DNA from: Scalesia atractyloides
Lineage: Eukaryota; Streptophyta; Magnoliopsida; Asterales; Asteraceae
Assembly: GCA_947069175.1 (NCBI GenBank)
Contig: CAMTDV010000030.1
Coordinates: forward strand, 93,305,916-93,369,915
Length of the DNA stretch: 64,000 nucleotides
Direction of reading: 5' to 3'
Shown here: piece after piece, positions 31,085 through 42,491 of the stretch
Position numbering within the stretch: the stretch's first letter is position 1
Layout of the letters: each line of letters starts with the position of its first letter
The notes under the pieces: model-generated
Databases searched by the model: none
Told to the model about the DNA's origin: nothing
What the model saw: only the letters and a program-made list of their open reading frames with translations
Position numbers and translations under genes: made by a program

Positions 31085-33527
31085 TGTAACAACTCAAGAA
31101 TTCGTTGTTATCTTTTTCTTTGTTTTATCGTTGTACTTCTTTTGTAATCCCGGAAGGGATTCGGTTAATAATAAAGTTTATGTTAATTAATTATGGTATT
31201 GTACGTTATTATCGCATCTAATCGCTTATTAAATCGCATCGCTAATCTCCTCGCATCGCAAATCGCAGTTAATTATGTGGTTCTATGTTATTTATGTGTT
31301 ATGTGTGTTTGTGGTTATAATTACAATCGCTATCGCATCGCTCTCGCACTCTCAAATCGCTAAATCGCACTATTATATCAACTATAACGCTTAACGCTTT
31401 AATTTAATGCTTAATATAACTATCTAATGCGAACCGAATAATCAAACGAACTCTTAATGGGAAATCGGCAAAAGAAATTTGGTCACCAGGCCAAGTTCGG
31501 CCGAACTTGCCATCACAAGTTCGCCCGAACTTGCCTGATAACCAGAAATCCTTTGTTTCTATCAAGTTCGCGCGAACTTGCATATACATTTGCAAGTTCG
31601 GCCGAACTTAGCCATCCATTCTTGAAATCCTAGCAAGTTCGCCCGAACTTGCATGAATCTCATGCAAGTTCGACCGAACTTGGCCTCCATCAGCTCTCAT
31701 TTTGCCTTCTCCTATAAATACCAAGCCCTGTTCACTCATTTGAACTTGCTGCAAGTTCGCCCAGAGCTCTCAAAACCCGAAACCTTCGTGTTCTAAGTAA
31801 GAATCAACCCGATTTCAACTGCAACAACGTTTATCAACGATCTACAAAGGTTTACAACGATTTTGGCACAAGGCATAGCCTTCCTTTTCATCAAAACTCA
31901 CTCTTTTACGAAAACCTTCATCGTTTTCTTCAAAAGCTTCTATTTTAAGCTTGATCGACACAATACGAGTTCGTTTGGCGATAGTAGAGACTTCCCAAAC
32001 ACGAGATCTGCAAGATCTCGGCTTTTAAGTGATAGATCTGAGAAAAACCTTTGAAAACCATTGATTTCTACACAAGATACGGACTTTTGATGATGTTTTG
32101 TTCATTTTCTGGTATGAAACGAAGCATCTATCATTCAAGATCCCAGATCTGGAAGCACAAGGACGTTTACGTTGATTTACACAAGCCGGACTAATCCGAA
32201 CAAACCCCGAGTTCGCCCGGATTAGCCCACGCTTTTGTAAAAAGGCTAAAACAGCTCTAAAAGACCTCTCCGACCTAAGTTTGCTCAGTAGCACATGGTT
32301 GGAGGGATGAACACTCAATTTTCCTCAGCAAACTACGCGAAAACGCAAGATTTTGGACCCGAAAACATCAAGTTCGCTCGAGAATCACCAGCTCACCAGG
32401 TCAAGTTCGACCGAACTTGTACCCATTTGGGTCAAGTTCGACCGAACTTGAGTGTTTCTTCACCAAATTTCTTGCAAGTTCGCCCAAACTTGCCTGGTTT
32501 CTTAGGAAACCATACAAGTTCGACCGAACTTGCCTTTTTAGTAAAGTTATCTTACAAGTTAGCCCGAACTTGACAAGTTTCTCAAAGAAACTCATCAAGT
32601 TCAACCGAACTTGGCTCAAATCTCACCAAAATCATACAAGTTCACTCGAACTTTTGTGTTTACACACAAGTTCGCCCGAACTTGTCTACTACCTAACCAA
32701 GACTTAACAGTTTCAGCTTTTCGGAGACTGATGCACTTCCGTTCGCGTATGCAGGCTGATCCGGCGCTCTTCTCGACTCTCCTCAGATCCCGAACTCGTA
32801 CCTAAACGCACCCACAGTGAGTATACTTGACCCATTTTTGCTTTAACACACTTTTTGGGTGTTACATACGTTCCTATATCAAAATCACATCATGAAAATC
32901 AAACTGTTTATCACACGTGAATAATCTGATTATATATGCTCAATACGTGATACTAGAAACATGTGACTAGGACTTATTTTCGTTAACTTGCCTCCTTAGC
33001 TAGTATGGTACTATAGTGTGGCTTACACCCGACGGGGTCTAGTTAGGTTGGACGCAAAAGCCTTCTCACGGTAGTTAGCATGAGAAATAAGCCTATGTTA
33101 ATCTGTGTGAATTGTTTTGGTGTATCATGATGTATAGTTAGACTATTTCGCGAACGCTTTCTCTATTATGTTAGTATTACGCAAACTTGTATGCTCACCT
33201 TTACTTAATTGTATTGACTTGTATTTTAACGTATCTAACAGGATGAGGATTTTGTAGCTTGGATGCTTGGATGTGGCTTGCGTAGTTTAGTTTTGTTTTA
33301 TTTTGTTTACTTCCAAGTGTAATAAATCTAGGGGAGATCGGATCAGATTTTACTGTTTAAGGGATTTTGTTAATGTAATGATTGTTTAAGGATATTATGA
33401 GTTTAATAGTATGGGATGTTAAATGTTGATTTACTATCTTTAAATAATTGTTATGGAATCTCTTGAGACAATGTGGTTCGCCTAGTGCCACTACCCCGAT
33501 GATTCCGCCATCGGTTGGGGTGTGACA
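31085..33527 (+). repeat. 5' LTR of element F (2443 bp)
   Basis: TGTAACAACTC to GGGGTGTGACA. An ATCGC-rich stretch lies at 31205-31400, dyad-motif copies on both sides of the TATA box (TATAAATA, 31713-31720), and a CT/AA-rich leader follows. Because the 3' LTR is missing, the boundaries rest on the TG/CA ends and the adjoining primer site. Confidence 0.8.
31492..32684 (+). repeat. Dyad-motif array D in LTR F
   Basis: Copies at about 31492, 31516, 31563, 31593, 31634 and 31665 (U3) and at 32402, 32433, 32475, 32515, 32555, 32596 and 32667 (after the TATA box), with half copies near 31751, 32371 and 32637. Both arms are usually intact while the centre varies (GGCC, GCCC, GCGC, GACC). This is the same motif as in element E although the two elements belong to different superfamilies. 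Confidence 0.85.
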
Positions 33528-33530
33528 GAT

Positions 33531-33542
33531 TGGTATCAGAGC
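33531..33542 (+). promoter_or_regulatory. Primer-binding site of element F
   Basis: TGGTATCAGAGC three bases after the LTR end TGTGACA. Confidence 0.9.
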
Positions 33543-34628
33543 ACCATAACTCTAGGATAGTAGGTAGAATTGCCATGATTCGACCTAGTAGCATGTTTAA
33601 GTACCCGATTGACCTATCTTTGACTTAAATGTTAAACTACTTGCCATAAATGCTTAAATGTGTCTTTCCTAAGGCTAATACAATAATACACGCTTGGAAA
33701 CGCTCGCATCACACAAAACGAGTGATCAAGTCGAGAATAGGTGTGAAAACCGAGAACTCTCGACGAGATCATTCACTCCGTGCATTCTCTCGCACGAGAT
33801 ACCTTCGTTGAGTTAGGAGTGACATCCAAACCTCGACGAAGATCTCCATTTCTATCTAGAAATAAAGTTGTTAAGTTAGGGGTGAAACACGCATCTTAAT
33901 AACTAATTCCGTGCTTCGATTTTCAATCTCACCAAAGTCTCGGTTATGCCGATGGTTTGGAACACGTATTAACTGGAAGGGTAAACGTCGTTATCCGCTT
34001 GCGGTGCGAATGTTTATCTATTAGGCCAAAGCGTGGGTCCAAATGCAAAGGGTAGTCGAATCACTTTGGCGTGTCAAATATCTCAAAACCCCGGACACTC
34101 CCAATTGATTTAAGCCTATATCGTCGATTTACGCATCATCGAGTTTATTATTATTTATGTGTTTCAAGTTTTGAGAATTTTCGCTTTATTCGATTTCTCG
34201 CTTTGATGATTTATCATATCATCGATTTCTCGATTTATCGCATTTACGCTCCATCGAATGTATGCACAACTCGCACAGCTCTCGAAATCTAAAATGCTAA
34301 ATTAATACACCAACCAAACTAATCGCTTAACTCGCTTACGCCTATGAGGACGTGTGCCTCATACGCGGTATTATCTCGCTTATCTCGCTATTATGTATAG
34401 CTTATATGTCGCTATATCTCGCATCTCGTATCGCGCTACGCATGATGGTTAATTAGAAGGTGAATACATGCAAATATGTGCTTATGTGCTTACGTGCTTA
34501 TGTGCTTACGTGATTACGGGCCTACGTGTTTATGTGATTTTGTGCCTTGTATGAATTATAATAATAATAAATATTTAAACATAACTCTATTATAATCGAA
34601 TCTCATCTAATCTAAATCCTTCGTGTAG
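33543..34628 (+). other. Leader of element F
   Basis: No open frame of note. TCGC/TCTCGC-rich stretch at 34100-34450, and a 10-bp short tandem repeat (TGTGCTTACG type, about five units) at 34473-34540. Confidence 0.5.
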
Positions 34629-35819
34629 ATGTCTTCTATGGGATCGCACACCCGAAGGAATCTCCAGCGCAGCAACGCCAACAAGCGTATCGCTACAATG
34701 GTAGCCAAGGAGATAGCTAAAGTTATTCCGCAGAATGTCTCAGAAATTCATGCCGTAAGCAGCAACTCATCTGTGGACTCCAAGGGAGATGCCCCAAAAC
34801 CCCACTTCAGCTTCAAGCAGTTCAAAGCATGTGGACCGCTTACTTTTTCAGGCACCAAAGGGGTCGAGTGCCATGTTCCACTGGTTTGACTCTATCGAGG
34901 TCACATTCCGCCAGAGTGGATGTCCCGAGGCTCTGCACACTATCAACGCTACCGGCGTATTTCAATCAAGGGCTCTCGACTGGTGGACCGCCGAGCGCAA
35001 CAGGCGCGGAAACGACGAAGCTTACGGACTCACTTGGGAGGAACTTAAGGAAATTATGATCAAGAAATTTTGTCCTCCCTACGAGATCCAGAAATTGGAG
35101 AACGAATTCTGGAATATCAAGCAAGATGGCCCCGATAACGCTGGTCTCACCGCTCGCTTAAACAGTTGAGCATCATCTGTCCCGGTCAAGTGGATACGAC
35201 CGAGAAGGCAATCAAGAAATACCTCAACGCTCTCCCCGATTGCGTCGCTGACTTCGTTCAAGCAGCACGCCCTGCTACTATCGAGGAGACCTACCATCTA
35301 GCCGCCGGTATTAATGACAAACGAGTTCAGTCTGGTTACTTTAAAAGCAGCAAAGTCGCAAATCAGGCAGTCACCGAATTAGCAGCTCCTACTACCGAAC
35401 AGCCCCAAGAGCCAAAGAACAGTCGCCGTGGTCGTAAAAGGGAAAACCCGAGCAAGAACTTTGCTCTTACTGCTCTAGCGAACCCTCAGCTACTCCAGTC
35501 ATCAGTACCAAATGCACCGCCAGCAAAGCGTGCGTACACTGGTCTGCACCCTATGTACCCTAAGTGCACATATCATCATGCCGTTGGAGGCAATTGCCGT
35601 TTTTGCACGAACTGCAACATCTACGGCCACTTTACAGTCAGCTGCCGTAGTGGTACTCGTCAGCCAGCTCCTCAGGCTCCAACAGCTCCAGCTTTACCTG
35701 CTCCTCCTCAAGCAAGCCAGCAGCAAGCTCCAAAGGCACGAGTGTGCTTCGTGTGTGGTGATCCAAACCACTTTGCTAATGTTTGCCCAAACCGCACTGT
35801 GAAACAAGAGCCGCAGTAG
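34629..35819 (+). pseudogene. gag of element F
   Basis: Begins MSSMGSHTRRNL. The gag core includes FKACGPLTFSGTKG (frameshift near 34865), MFHWFDSIEVTFRQSGC, ALDWWTAERNRRG and FCPPYEIQKLENEFW (frameshift near 35165), then YLNALPDCVADFV. It ends with two knuckles, CTNCNIYGHFTVSC and CFVCGDPNHFANVC. A TAG at 35817-35819 lies inside a run of CAG codons, and Gln-rich coding continues past it. Confidence 0.8.
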
Positions 35820-36228
35820 CAGCAGCCACCACCGCAGCCTCAGCAGCAACAACAAGCTGCGCGTGGAAGAGCCTTCAATCTCAATCACCGCCAGGCCCAG
35901 AATGACAACAATGTTGTTAATGGTACGTTTCTCGTCAATGGTAGTTATGCTTCATGTTTATTTGATACTGGTGCCGATAATTGTTTTGTATCGTTAGAAT
36001 TCGAAACAATTTTAAAATGTAAGCGCGCTAAACTCCCAAAGACTTTCATGTGGAAGTCGCCACCGGAAAAACCATTACCGTTAATGACGTCTTGCGTGGT
36101 TGTATCTCGATCTCAACAACCATGTCTTCTCGATCAATCTCATACCTATGCAGTTAGGTAGTTTCGATATCATAGTAGGTATGGATTTTCTTCGCAAAAA
36201 CCATGCTGAAGTTGTATTCTTCGATTAA
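35820..36228 (+). pseudogene. Protease of element F
   Basis: GTFLVNGSYASCLFDTGAD gives the retropepsin active site DTG near 35965. Frameshifts near 36035 and 36110 disturb the second half, which still reads VVSI-like residues and ends near 36226. Confidence 0.7.
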
Positions 36229-38600
36229 ATGATTCGTTTTCCTCTCCCTAACGGTGATCAACTCCATGTTTATGGTGAAACTCCCTCAAAGAAGTTGATT
36301 CTTTTGTCATGTACTCGAGCACATAAATGCTTGCAAAAGCGATGTGTTGCTTTCCTCGCTCATATTATGAACCCGGAGAAAGAAAAGAAGACTTATAAAG
36401 ACGTTCCCGTTGTTTGTGAATTTCCTAAGGTCTTTCCCGATGATTTACCTGGTTTACCCCCCACTCGAGATGTTGAATTCCGGATTGATTTAGTTCCCGG
36501 AGCTACTCCAGTTGCTAAAGCTCCTTATCGTCTCGCACCATCCGAAATGCGCGAGCTATCAAGCCAACTTCAAGAGCTTCTTGATAAAGGTTTCATACGC
36601 CCGAGCACTTCGCCATGGGATGCTCCTGTCCTTTTCGTGAAAAAGAAGGACGGATCGTTCCGTATGTGCATCGATTATCGTGAACTTAACAAACTCACGA
36701 TAAAGAATCGCTACCCTCTTCCTTGTATTGACGACTTATTTGATCAGCTTCAAGGTGCTACTTGTTTTTCTAAGATCGATCTTCGTTCCGGTTATCATCA
36801 GTTACGCGTGTTGGAAGAAGACATTCCAAAAACTGCCTTCCGTACTCGTTATGGCCATTTTGAATTCATGGTCATGCCTTTTAGTCTTACCAACGCACCT
36901 GCGGTCTTCATGGATTTGATGAACCGTGTGTGTAAAGCTTTCTTAGATCGTTTCGTTATTGTTTTCATCGATGATATCCTTATCTATTCGAAGTCGAGAG
37001 ACGAACACGCGCGTCATCTCCGTTTAGTCCTCAAACTTCTTCAAGGAAATCGCCTTTATGCTAAGTTCTCTAAGTGTGAACTCTGGCTCGAAGAAGTCCA
37101 ATTTCTCGGCCACATCGTTAATAGTCAAGGAATTCACGTCAACCCTGCAAAGATTGAAGCCGTCAAGAGTTGGATTACACCGAAGAATGCTTCCGAAATC
37201 TGTTCATTCCTTGGATTGGTGGGTTACTACCGTCGATTCATCGCCGATTTTTCTAAAATCGTTGTTCCGCTTACTGCTTTAACTCAACAAGATAAACCTT
37301 TTGTTTGGGACTCTAAGCAAGAGGAAGCCTTTCAAACTCTCAAGTGTATGCTATACAACGCTCCCATTCTCGCTTTACCCGACGGAAACGACGTTTTCGT
37401 TGTTTATTGTGATGCCTCTAATCTTCGTCTTGGTTGTGTTCTCATGCAACGAGACAACGTTATCGCGTATGCGTCTCGACAACTTAAGATCCACGAGAAG
37501 AACTACACTACCCACGATCTCGAACACGGTGCAGTTGTTTTTGCATTGAAGATATGGCGACACTACTTTTACGGTACTAAGTGTACGGTCTTCACCGACC
37601 ATAAGAGCTTACAACATATCTTTAATCAAAAAGAACTAAACATGCGACAACGTCGATGGGTTGAACTTCTCAACGACTACGATTGTGAGATACGCTACCA
37701 TCCCGGCAAAGCAAACGTCGTCCCCAATGCTCTAAGTCGACGAAGCTATGTATATGGTATTCGTGACTCTCAAGCTTGTGCTAAACTTGAAACCCTCATC
37801 CGTGCCGCTCAATTCGCTTGTTTTAACAAGAATACCCTCCAAGACAAAATGAAATGTGGTGTCGAAACTCAGCTTGTATCTAAATCTGATGGTATTTTTT
37901 ATTATCTCGATCGTATTTGGATTCCCAGCCGAGATAATCTCCGTGAATTGCTAATGACCGAAGCTCATAAATCTCGATATTCCATTCACCCCGGTGCCGA
38001 AAAGATGTACCAAGACCTTCGTCCTAAGTACTGGTGGCCGGGCATGAAAAAGGATATCGCCTTGTACGTCTTAAAATGCTTAACTTGTTCGAAAGTCAAA
38101 GCTGAACATCAAAGGCCCTCTGGCTTACTCGAGCAACCCAAATCCCGATGTGGAAGTGGGAGAGTATAGCTATGGACTTCATTACTAAACTCCCGCGCAC
38201 TTCATCCGGTCACGATAACATTTGGGTTATCGTTGATCGTCTCACTAAATCCGCGCACTTTATTGCTATACGAGAAGACTTTAAGGTCGAACGGTTAGCC
38301 CGAATCTATATCGACGAAGTTATATGTCGACACGGGACGCCTCGTGACATCATATCTGACCGAGACGGTCGTTTTACCTCGCGTCTCTAGAAGACTTTTC
38401 AATCCGCTCTCGGTACTACTCCCAATCTCAGTACCTCTTTTCACCCTCAAACCGACGATCAGACTGAGCGCACGATCCGCACCCTCGAAGACATGCTTCG
38501 TGCGTGCATCATAGATTTCGGTGTAACTGGGATACGCATTTACCTTTAATCGAATTCTCGTACAATAATAGTTATCATGAACATACTCGAATTCCTCAAA
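36229..38600 (+). pseudogene. RT, RNase H and partial integrase of element F
   Basis: 646 codons are open (36229-38169). RT at residues ~90-280 has CIDYRELNK, FSKIDLRSGYHQL and catalytic FIDDILIYS. RNase H at ~385-480 has VVYCDASNLRLGCVLM, HDLEHGAVVFALKIW and FTDHKSLQHIF. The integrase HHCC region has HPGAEKMY and CLTCSKVKAEH. A frameshift near 38140 leads into the core (AMDFITKLPRT, IISDRDGRF). A TAG at 38388-38390 replaces the usual Trp codon. The Glu region (QTERTIRTLEDML) is followed by another shift. Homology ends near 38600 at the MYB junction. Confidence 0.85.
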
Positions 38601-38619
38601 CAGCCCCATTTGTGTTTCG

Positions 38620-40127
38620 AGTTGAACATTGTGTTTGGTGACAGGACCTTGATCGCATGAACCGTTGCTTTGGACTGGGTTCGATATGGGAATGGCGGCT
38701 GTTGCAACCGAAACATTAGAGGTCGAGATGGGTGATTGGAGACTCTTATTGTTGATGGAGTAATTTGACCATAAGTTCCCTTGCCACACTTTAAGGACAT
38801 CAAGGCATGGTAGATATGGAGGTGGAACTTTTGTGGGTGTTTTGTGCATAGAAGAGGGTGAAACATTAACATAGGTTGGTTGGGTTGCACTGTTCTTTGG
38901 CTTCTGAACAAGCCTAGCTTCTGCCTCAAGCCTAGCAGCCTCCCATTGAGCCATGTGGTTTAGGTTGTAGCCTAAGAGTTGAGTGCCACTCTTTGCTTGT
39001 GGGTCATTGGATCAATACCCTTTTTAGTCATCCTCTTTTTAATATGTGAGTTCCAATGGTTTTTGATCTCGTTATCAGTCCTTCTTGGCAAGTGAGCAGC
39101 AATAGTTGACCATCTACATATAATAGGTAACTTTAGAACAAACTATTTAAGAAGTTGTTGAAAGAGATTGTTTATCCCAACTTCTTGTAACACACTAATT
39201 AACAAAATTTTGACTCATAAAAAACATGGGTGGTGATCTATTGTTAAAGGCAAGGTTTTTAAACACCTTAGAAGGGAAAGTCTTGGATTCAAGTCCCACA
39301 AAAGCAGAGAATAAAGAAACTTGATGTTCAAAAAAAAAGAAAAACAGTGAGAATAGTGTTCTATCTTCGGGGTAATGAACAAGCTAAACCTATCTCACTC
39401 TTCTCAAACCCTATGAGTTTTGTTTATTTGTTTGACTATTAAGACATTAAATTATTGGTAAACCATATTTCACCAAATCGTACCTGTTACCAAGAAGAGC
39501 ATGGAGTTGAATAATGGTTCTTTCTTCTTCCAAACTGAACTTTCCTCTTTTAATATATGGCCTCAAGTAATTCGTCCATCTTAACCGACAACTCTTTCCA
39601 CATCTCTTAAGCCCTACATATCATCAAAACAATGTAATTTAGCCAAACCACATAACAGATTAAATATGGCCTTTGGTCTGTAAAGTGGCCGCTACTTGCA
39701 AGGGACGGTCAAAAGGGTCATCTGATCCCCAGTCACCTCATGAATTTTTCATCTAAAGAAAACATGAGTCAGATCTCCTAGTTATATAACTAGGTAGAGA
39801 AGAAACCTTATGATAACCCAACTAAAGGTTTTGGTTTTGGCACAGGTTACTTGGTATATACTACTTAGTTAACCTATATACTAAACGATAAATACATTCA
39901 GATGCATGCATGAGAGCTATGGCACATGATTACGTATCGGCTTTAGTAGGCAAAGAGCGCCAACTTCCATGGCCAAGTTGTTGAATGTAGGACAGGAGCT
40001 TTTGGTCTTCATCGGGTGTCCATGGTCCTTTCTTCATCCCGACTCCTAACCCAACCGTATTACCATTGTTTTGTTTCGCCTTCTCTTCCGATCTTACCAT
40101 CTTAATCTTTCTTCTTTTAAGCTTCAA
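38620..40127 (-). pseudogene. Broken R2R3-MYB gene, MIXTA-like (subgroup 9 type)
   Basis: Three exons. Exon 1 (40127-39938) has the start of R2 (KKGPWTPDEDQKLL, GHGSWRSLP); the Met at 40097 (MVRSEEKAK) is the likelier start. Exon 2 (39613-39484) is 130 bp, the standard length for this family, with RCGKSCRLRWTNYLRP and FSLEEE. Exon 3 (from 39113) completes R3 (DNEIKNHWNSHIKKRM) and carries the subgroup-9 signature MAQWEAARLEAEARLV. Such factors direct epidermal cell shape and cuticle. Three defects are seen: the exon 1 donor reads AT instead of GT (39937-39936), one base is missing near 38995 so the frame before the signature ends in a stop, and the 3' end is lost at the junction with element F. 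Confidence 0.85.
39228..39345 (+). mobile_element. Short SINE in MYB intron 2 (candidate)
   Basis: GGTGGTGATCTATTG (weak A box), B-box-like GGATTCAAGTCCC near 39288 and the tail TGATGTTCAAAAAAAA. AAAAAC occurs on both sides as a possible short duplication. Confidence 0.4.
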
Positions 40128-40210
40128 AAAATACCCTAGGTATGTACCTTATTCTTGCTAGATATGTTTAACGTTCAAGGATCTCTAGGTATTATGTTCA
40201 GGACACAAGA

Positions 40211-40308
40211 TGAGAGAGAGAGAGAGAGAGTTGAAAGAGAAAGAAGAGTAATATGGAAATTGGAAATGATAGTTTGATTATCCGTTGAAAAGAGAGGGCT
40301 ATATATGG
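40211..40308 (-). promoter_or_regulatory. Candidate MYB promoter: TATA and (CT)n leader
   Basis: On the minus strand ATCCATATATAGCC (40310-40297 area) is a TATA box about 170-210 bp before the start codons. A (CT)9 run (40230-40212 as GA on plus) lies in the presumed 5' UTR. Both are common in plant promoters. Confidence 0.45.
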
Positions 40309-40420
40309 ATAGAAACGGGACTATGCCAATAATGAGAGCCACATATACCTACAGAATAGATGTATTTAAACCCCAACCATATAGTTCTCTCTAATTAATA
40401 CATATGTATATGTATGACAA

Positions 40421-40757
40421 TGAGCTAGTGGTGGAGTGGTAAAGGAGATATATGATGTTTCAAGTGACCTAAGTTCAATATGATGTTTCAAGTGACCTAA
40501 GTCAATTCATGTCCATAGCATTTAGTTTATGCGGCACCTGGTGATGATGGGAGATTAGGGGAGTATGCGACAATCTCTAGTTCGATCCTTAAAATGTGCG
40601 GGTTTTACCTCACTGCATTATCGTGCCTTCAGGAGAGTGTTCACGTGCTTCGGCCCTAGGTGAGGGTTTTCCCCGGTTCGGAAGGCGAGTGTATCCCGAT
40701 GTGGTGAATTTCGCCAGTAACCCATTTGGAGGATTCGTTGGCTGTTCAAAAAAAAGT
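40421..40757 (+). mobile_element. SINE in the MYB upstream region
   Basis: A-box-like TAGTGGTGGAGTGG is followed by a duplicated 30-bp unit (ATGATGTTTCAAGTGACCTA twice, about 40451-40504) and a B-box-like TAGTTCGATCC near 40580. The 3' tail GGCTGTTCAAAAAAAA matches the SINE at 57848. The duplication between the A and B boxes would weaken Pol III transcription. CATATGTATA occurs at 40401 and 40768 as a possible target duplication, in low-complexity surroundings. Confidence 0.6.
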
Positions 40758-41006
40758 TCATACATATCATATGTATACATACATACACACACTGTCACAC
40801 TGTCATACACCAACAGTTTTTACCTCAATAATTGTCGTTCATAGCTACCAAGTTATAAACCTAAAGCAGTGATTAAACTCATAAAATACACCCCAACTAC
40901 TACTGCATTACCCCAGCTACTCCTGCATTTGCACATGCACAAATTCTCATTGAACGTTTAGATGTCTGCATGAATGCATCATGATGCATTAACTCAACTA
41001 GTTAAG

Positions 41007-42455
41007 TGTAGAAGCCCCGACCCCACCCCAGGAGCGTGGGCCACGAGACACAGAGCTGGTGGTACCGGTGTTTATTAATTTGGCAACAGAATTACGACAT
41101 CAGGATCGTAGTTAGAAAATAAATATCAGAGTTTCAAAACACCAAACTTTTATATTAAACAAATGGGGTAAGACCCATGTTTCCATTACAATACATATTT
41201 TTAGGGACAGACCCTAATTTATGGAAAACAGAAACTCCTTTTTATTTAGGTAACTTTTATAGCCACTTTTCTAAGCCTTCAGTGGTCTCCAGCTGGCTTC
41301 TGTTAGCTTCACATTAAGTTACCTGAAACGCGTTTTAAAAATAATTTATCAGCAAGAAATACTGGCGAATCCATCTCAGTTTTATCAAAACAAGTGATTA
41401 TACTTTACAGTTATTGAGGAGCATCCGCATTTACAATGTTTATATCTACATAATTACTCAATCAGTACTGTCAATTCTGACTTGTGGGTCATATTACTTT
41501 GGGCCCTGTCACCCAACGGTAACGGTTCCTGTCACATTCCCGTGACTTTGAACTAGCAATGTATACAAAACCCCAACATACCGGCAGTAATTAGAATACA
41601 TATACTCAATCACTGTTAAGCATAATTAAAACATTTGAGGTTTTGGTAACACATTTTGACTCACAAAAAGATTTTCAAAAAGAGAATGTACTCGCCTTGA
41701 ACACTTTAAGTATTCCTACGGAGTTCCTGGTGATGGTTCTTGATTACTTCCTGGGATTTCTATTAAAACATACAATGCACATGTGTTAGTAAGTTAACCC
41801 AAGTCACTTTAACCATACAACACTCGACAGAACTCCAACGAACGTAGTCGGGCAGAGCCTAGACATGCGTTGGCGATTCTAGATCGATTGGGCAGGGTGT
41901 CCATACAACACTCGACAGAACTCCAACGAACGTAGTCGGGCAGAGCCTAGACATGTGTTGGCGATTCTAGATCGATTTGGTAGGATAGTGAATTAGTGAT
42001 CGGGGGTTAAGTTACTTACAGCCGGCAGCGCTTCGCAGGTTTAGGGGTTTAGGGTTTTTTAGGGGGTGTTGCACGAAGAAACAGAGATTTAGAGAGTATA
42101 CGATCGATTCAGAGGATTGAAAGTGAGAGACGATTCCAGTCCCAAGCCGCTCCTTTTATACCCGTTTTTTACCTCCCCCGCGCGTCGCGCGGGGATCTGG
42201 GTTCCCTCTCGCGTGGCGCCTGAGGTGCCTAGCTAGGGTAGGTCAGCCTGGTCACAAGTGTAAGGTTGCCAGATGGCGCGAAACGGTGACACGTCACCTG
42301 GACACTTCTCGCGCATCGCGACAGAGACTGGTGTCTCTGGCGCGTGGCGCCTGGACTGTCCAGGTGGACCTGTCTCGTTTTGCATGCCGCGTCTCGATTT
42401 GCGTGTCCAGTTTTACGTTTTGGCTAATTTCAGGGTGTTTTGGAGAATTGTTACA
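41007..42455 (-). repeat. 3' LTR of element C
   Basis: Plus-strand ends TGTAGAAGCC and TTGTTACA. Two tandem ~90-bp units containing CGAACGTAGTCGGGCAGAGC lie at about 41816-41985. The GC-rich U3 has repeated CGCGTGGCGCC-type words (42170-42360). Open frames in this U3 are repeat artefacts. Confidence 0.9.
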
Positions 42456-42470
42456 TCCTCCCCACCTTGT
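42456..42470 (-). promoter_or_regulatory. Polypurine tract of element C
   Basis: Minus-strand AAGGTGGGGAGGA directly before the 3' LTR start TGTAACAA. Confidence 0.7.
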
Positions 42471-42491
42471 TTTAAATCTCGTCCTCGAGAT

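Larger units (their letters stand above)
31085..38600 (+). mobile_element. Ty3/Gypsy element F, 3' end missing
   Basis: 5' LTR, primer-binding site, 1.1-kb leader, gag, protease, RT, RNase H and most of the integrase core in plus orientation. The sequence then passes within ~40 bp into an inverted MYB gene fragment. No second LTR is present. Frameshifts and stops occur in gag, protease and integrase, so it is inactive. It begins 11 bp after the end of LTR B. Confidence 0.85.

Noticed and set aside
31492..32684. Repeat-spacer pattern resembling a CRISPR array
   Set aside because: The repeats are palindromic and degenerate, spacers vary from a few to over 60 bp, there are no cas genes, and the DNA is a plant retrotransposon LTR.
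32295..32805. Open frames with repeated QVRPNL / SSPEL / KFART peptides
   Set aside because: They arise from reading the 18-bp dyad in three frames; no start context or domain, and the region is LTR leader.
39930..40127. U12-type (AT-AC) intron after MYB exon 1
   Set aside because: The sequence after the exon, ATACGTAATC, does not fit the U12 donor ATATCCTT, and the intron ends in AG; a mutated GT is simpler.
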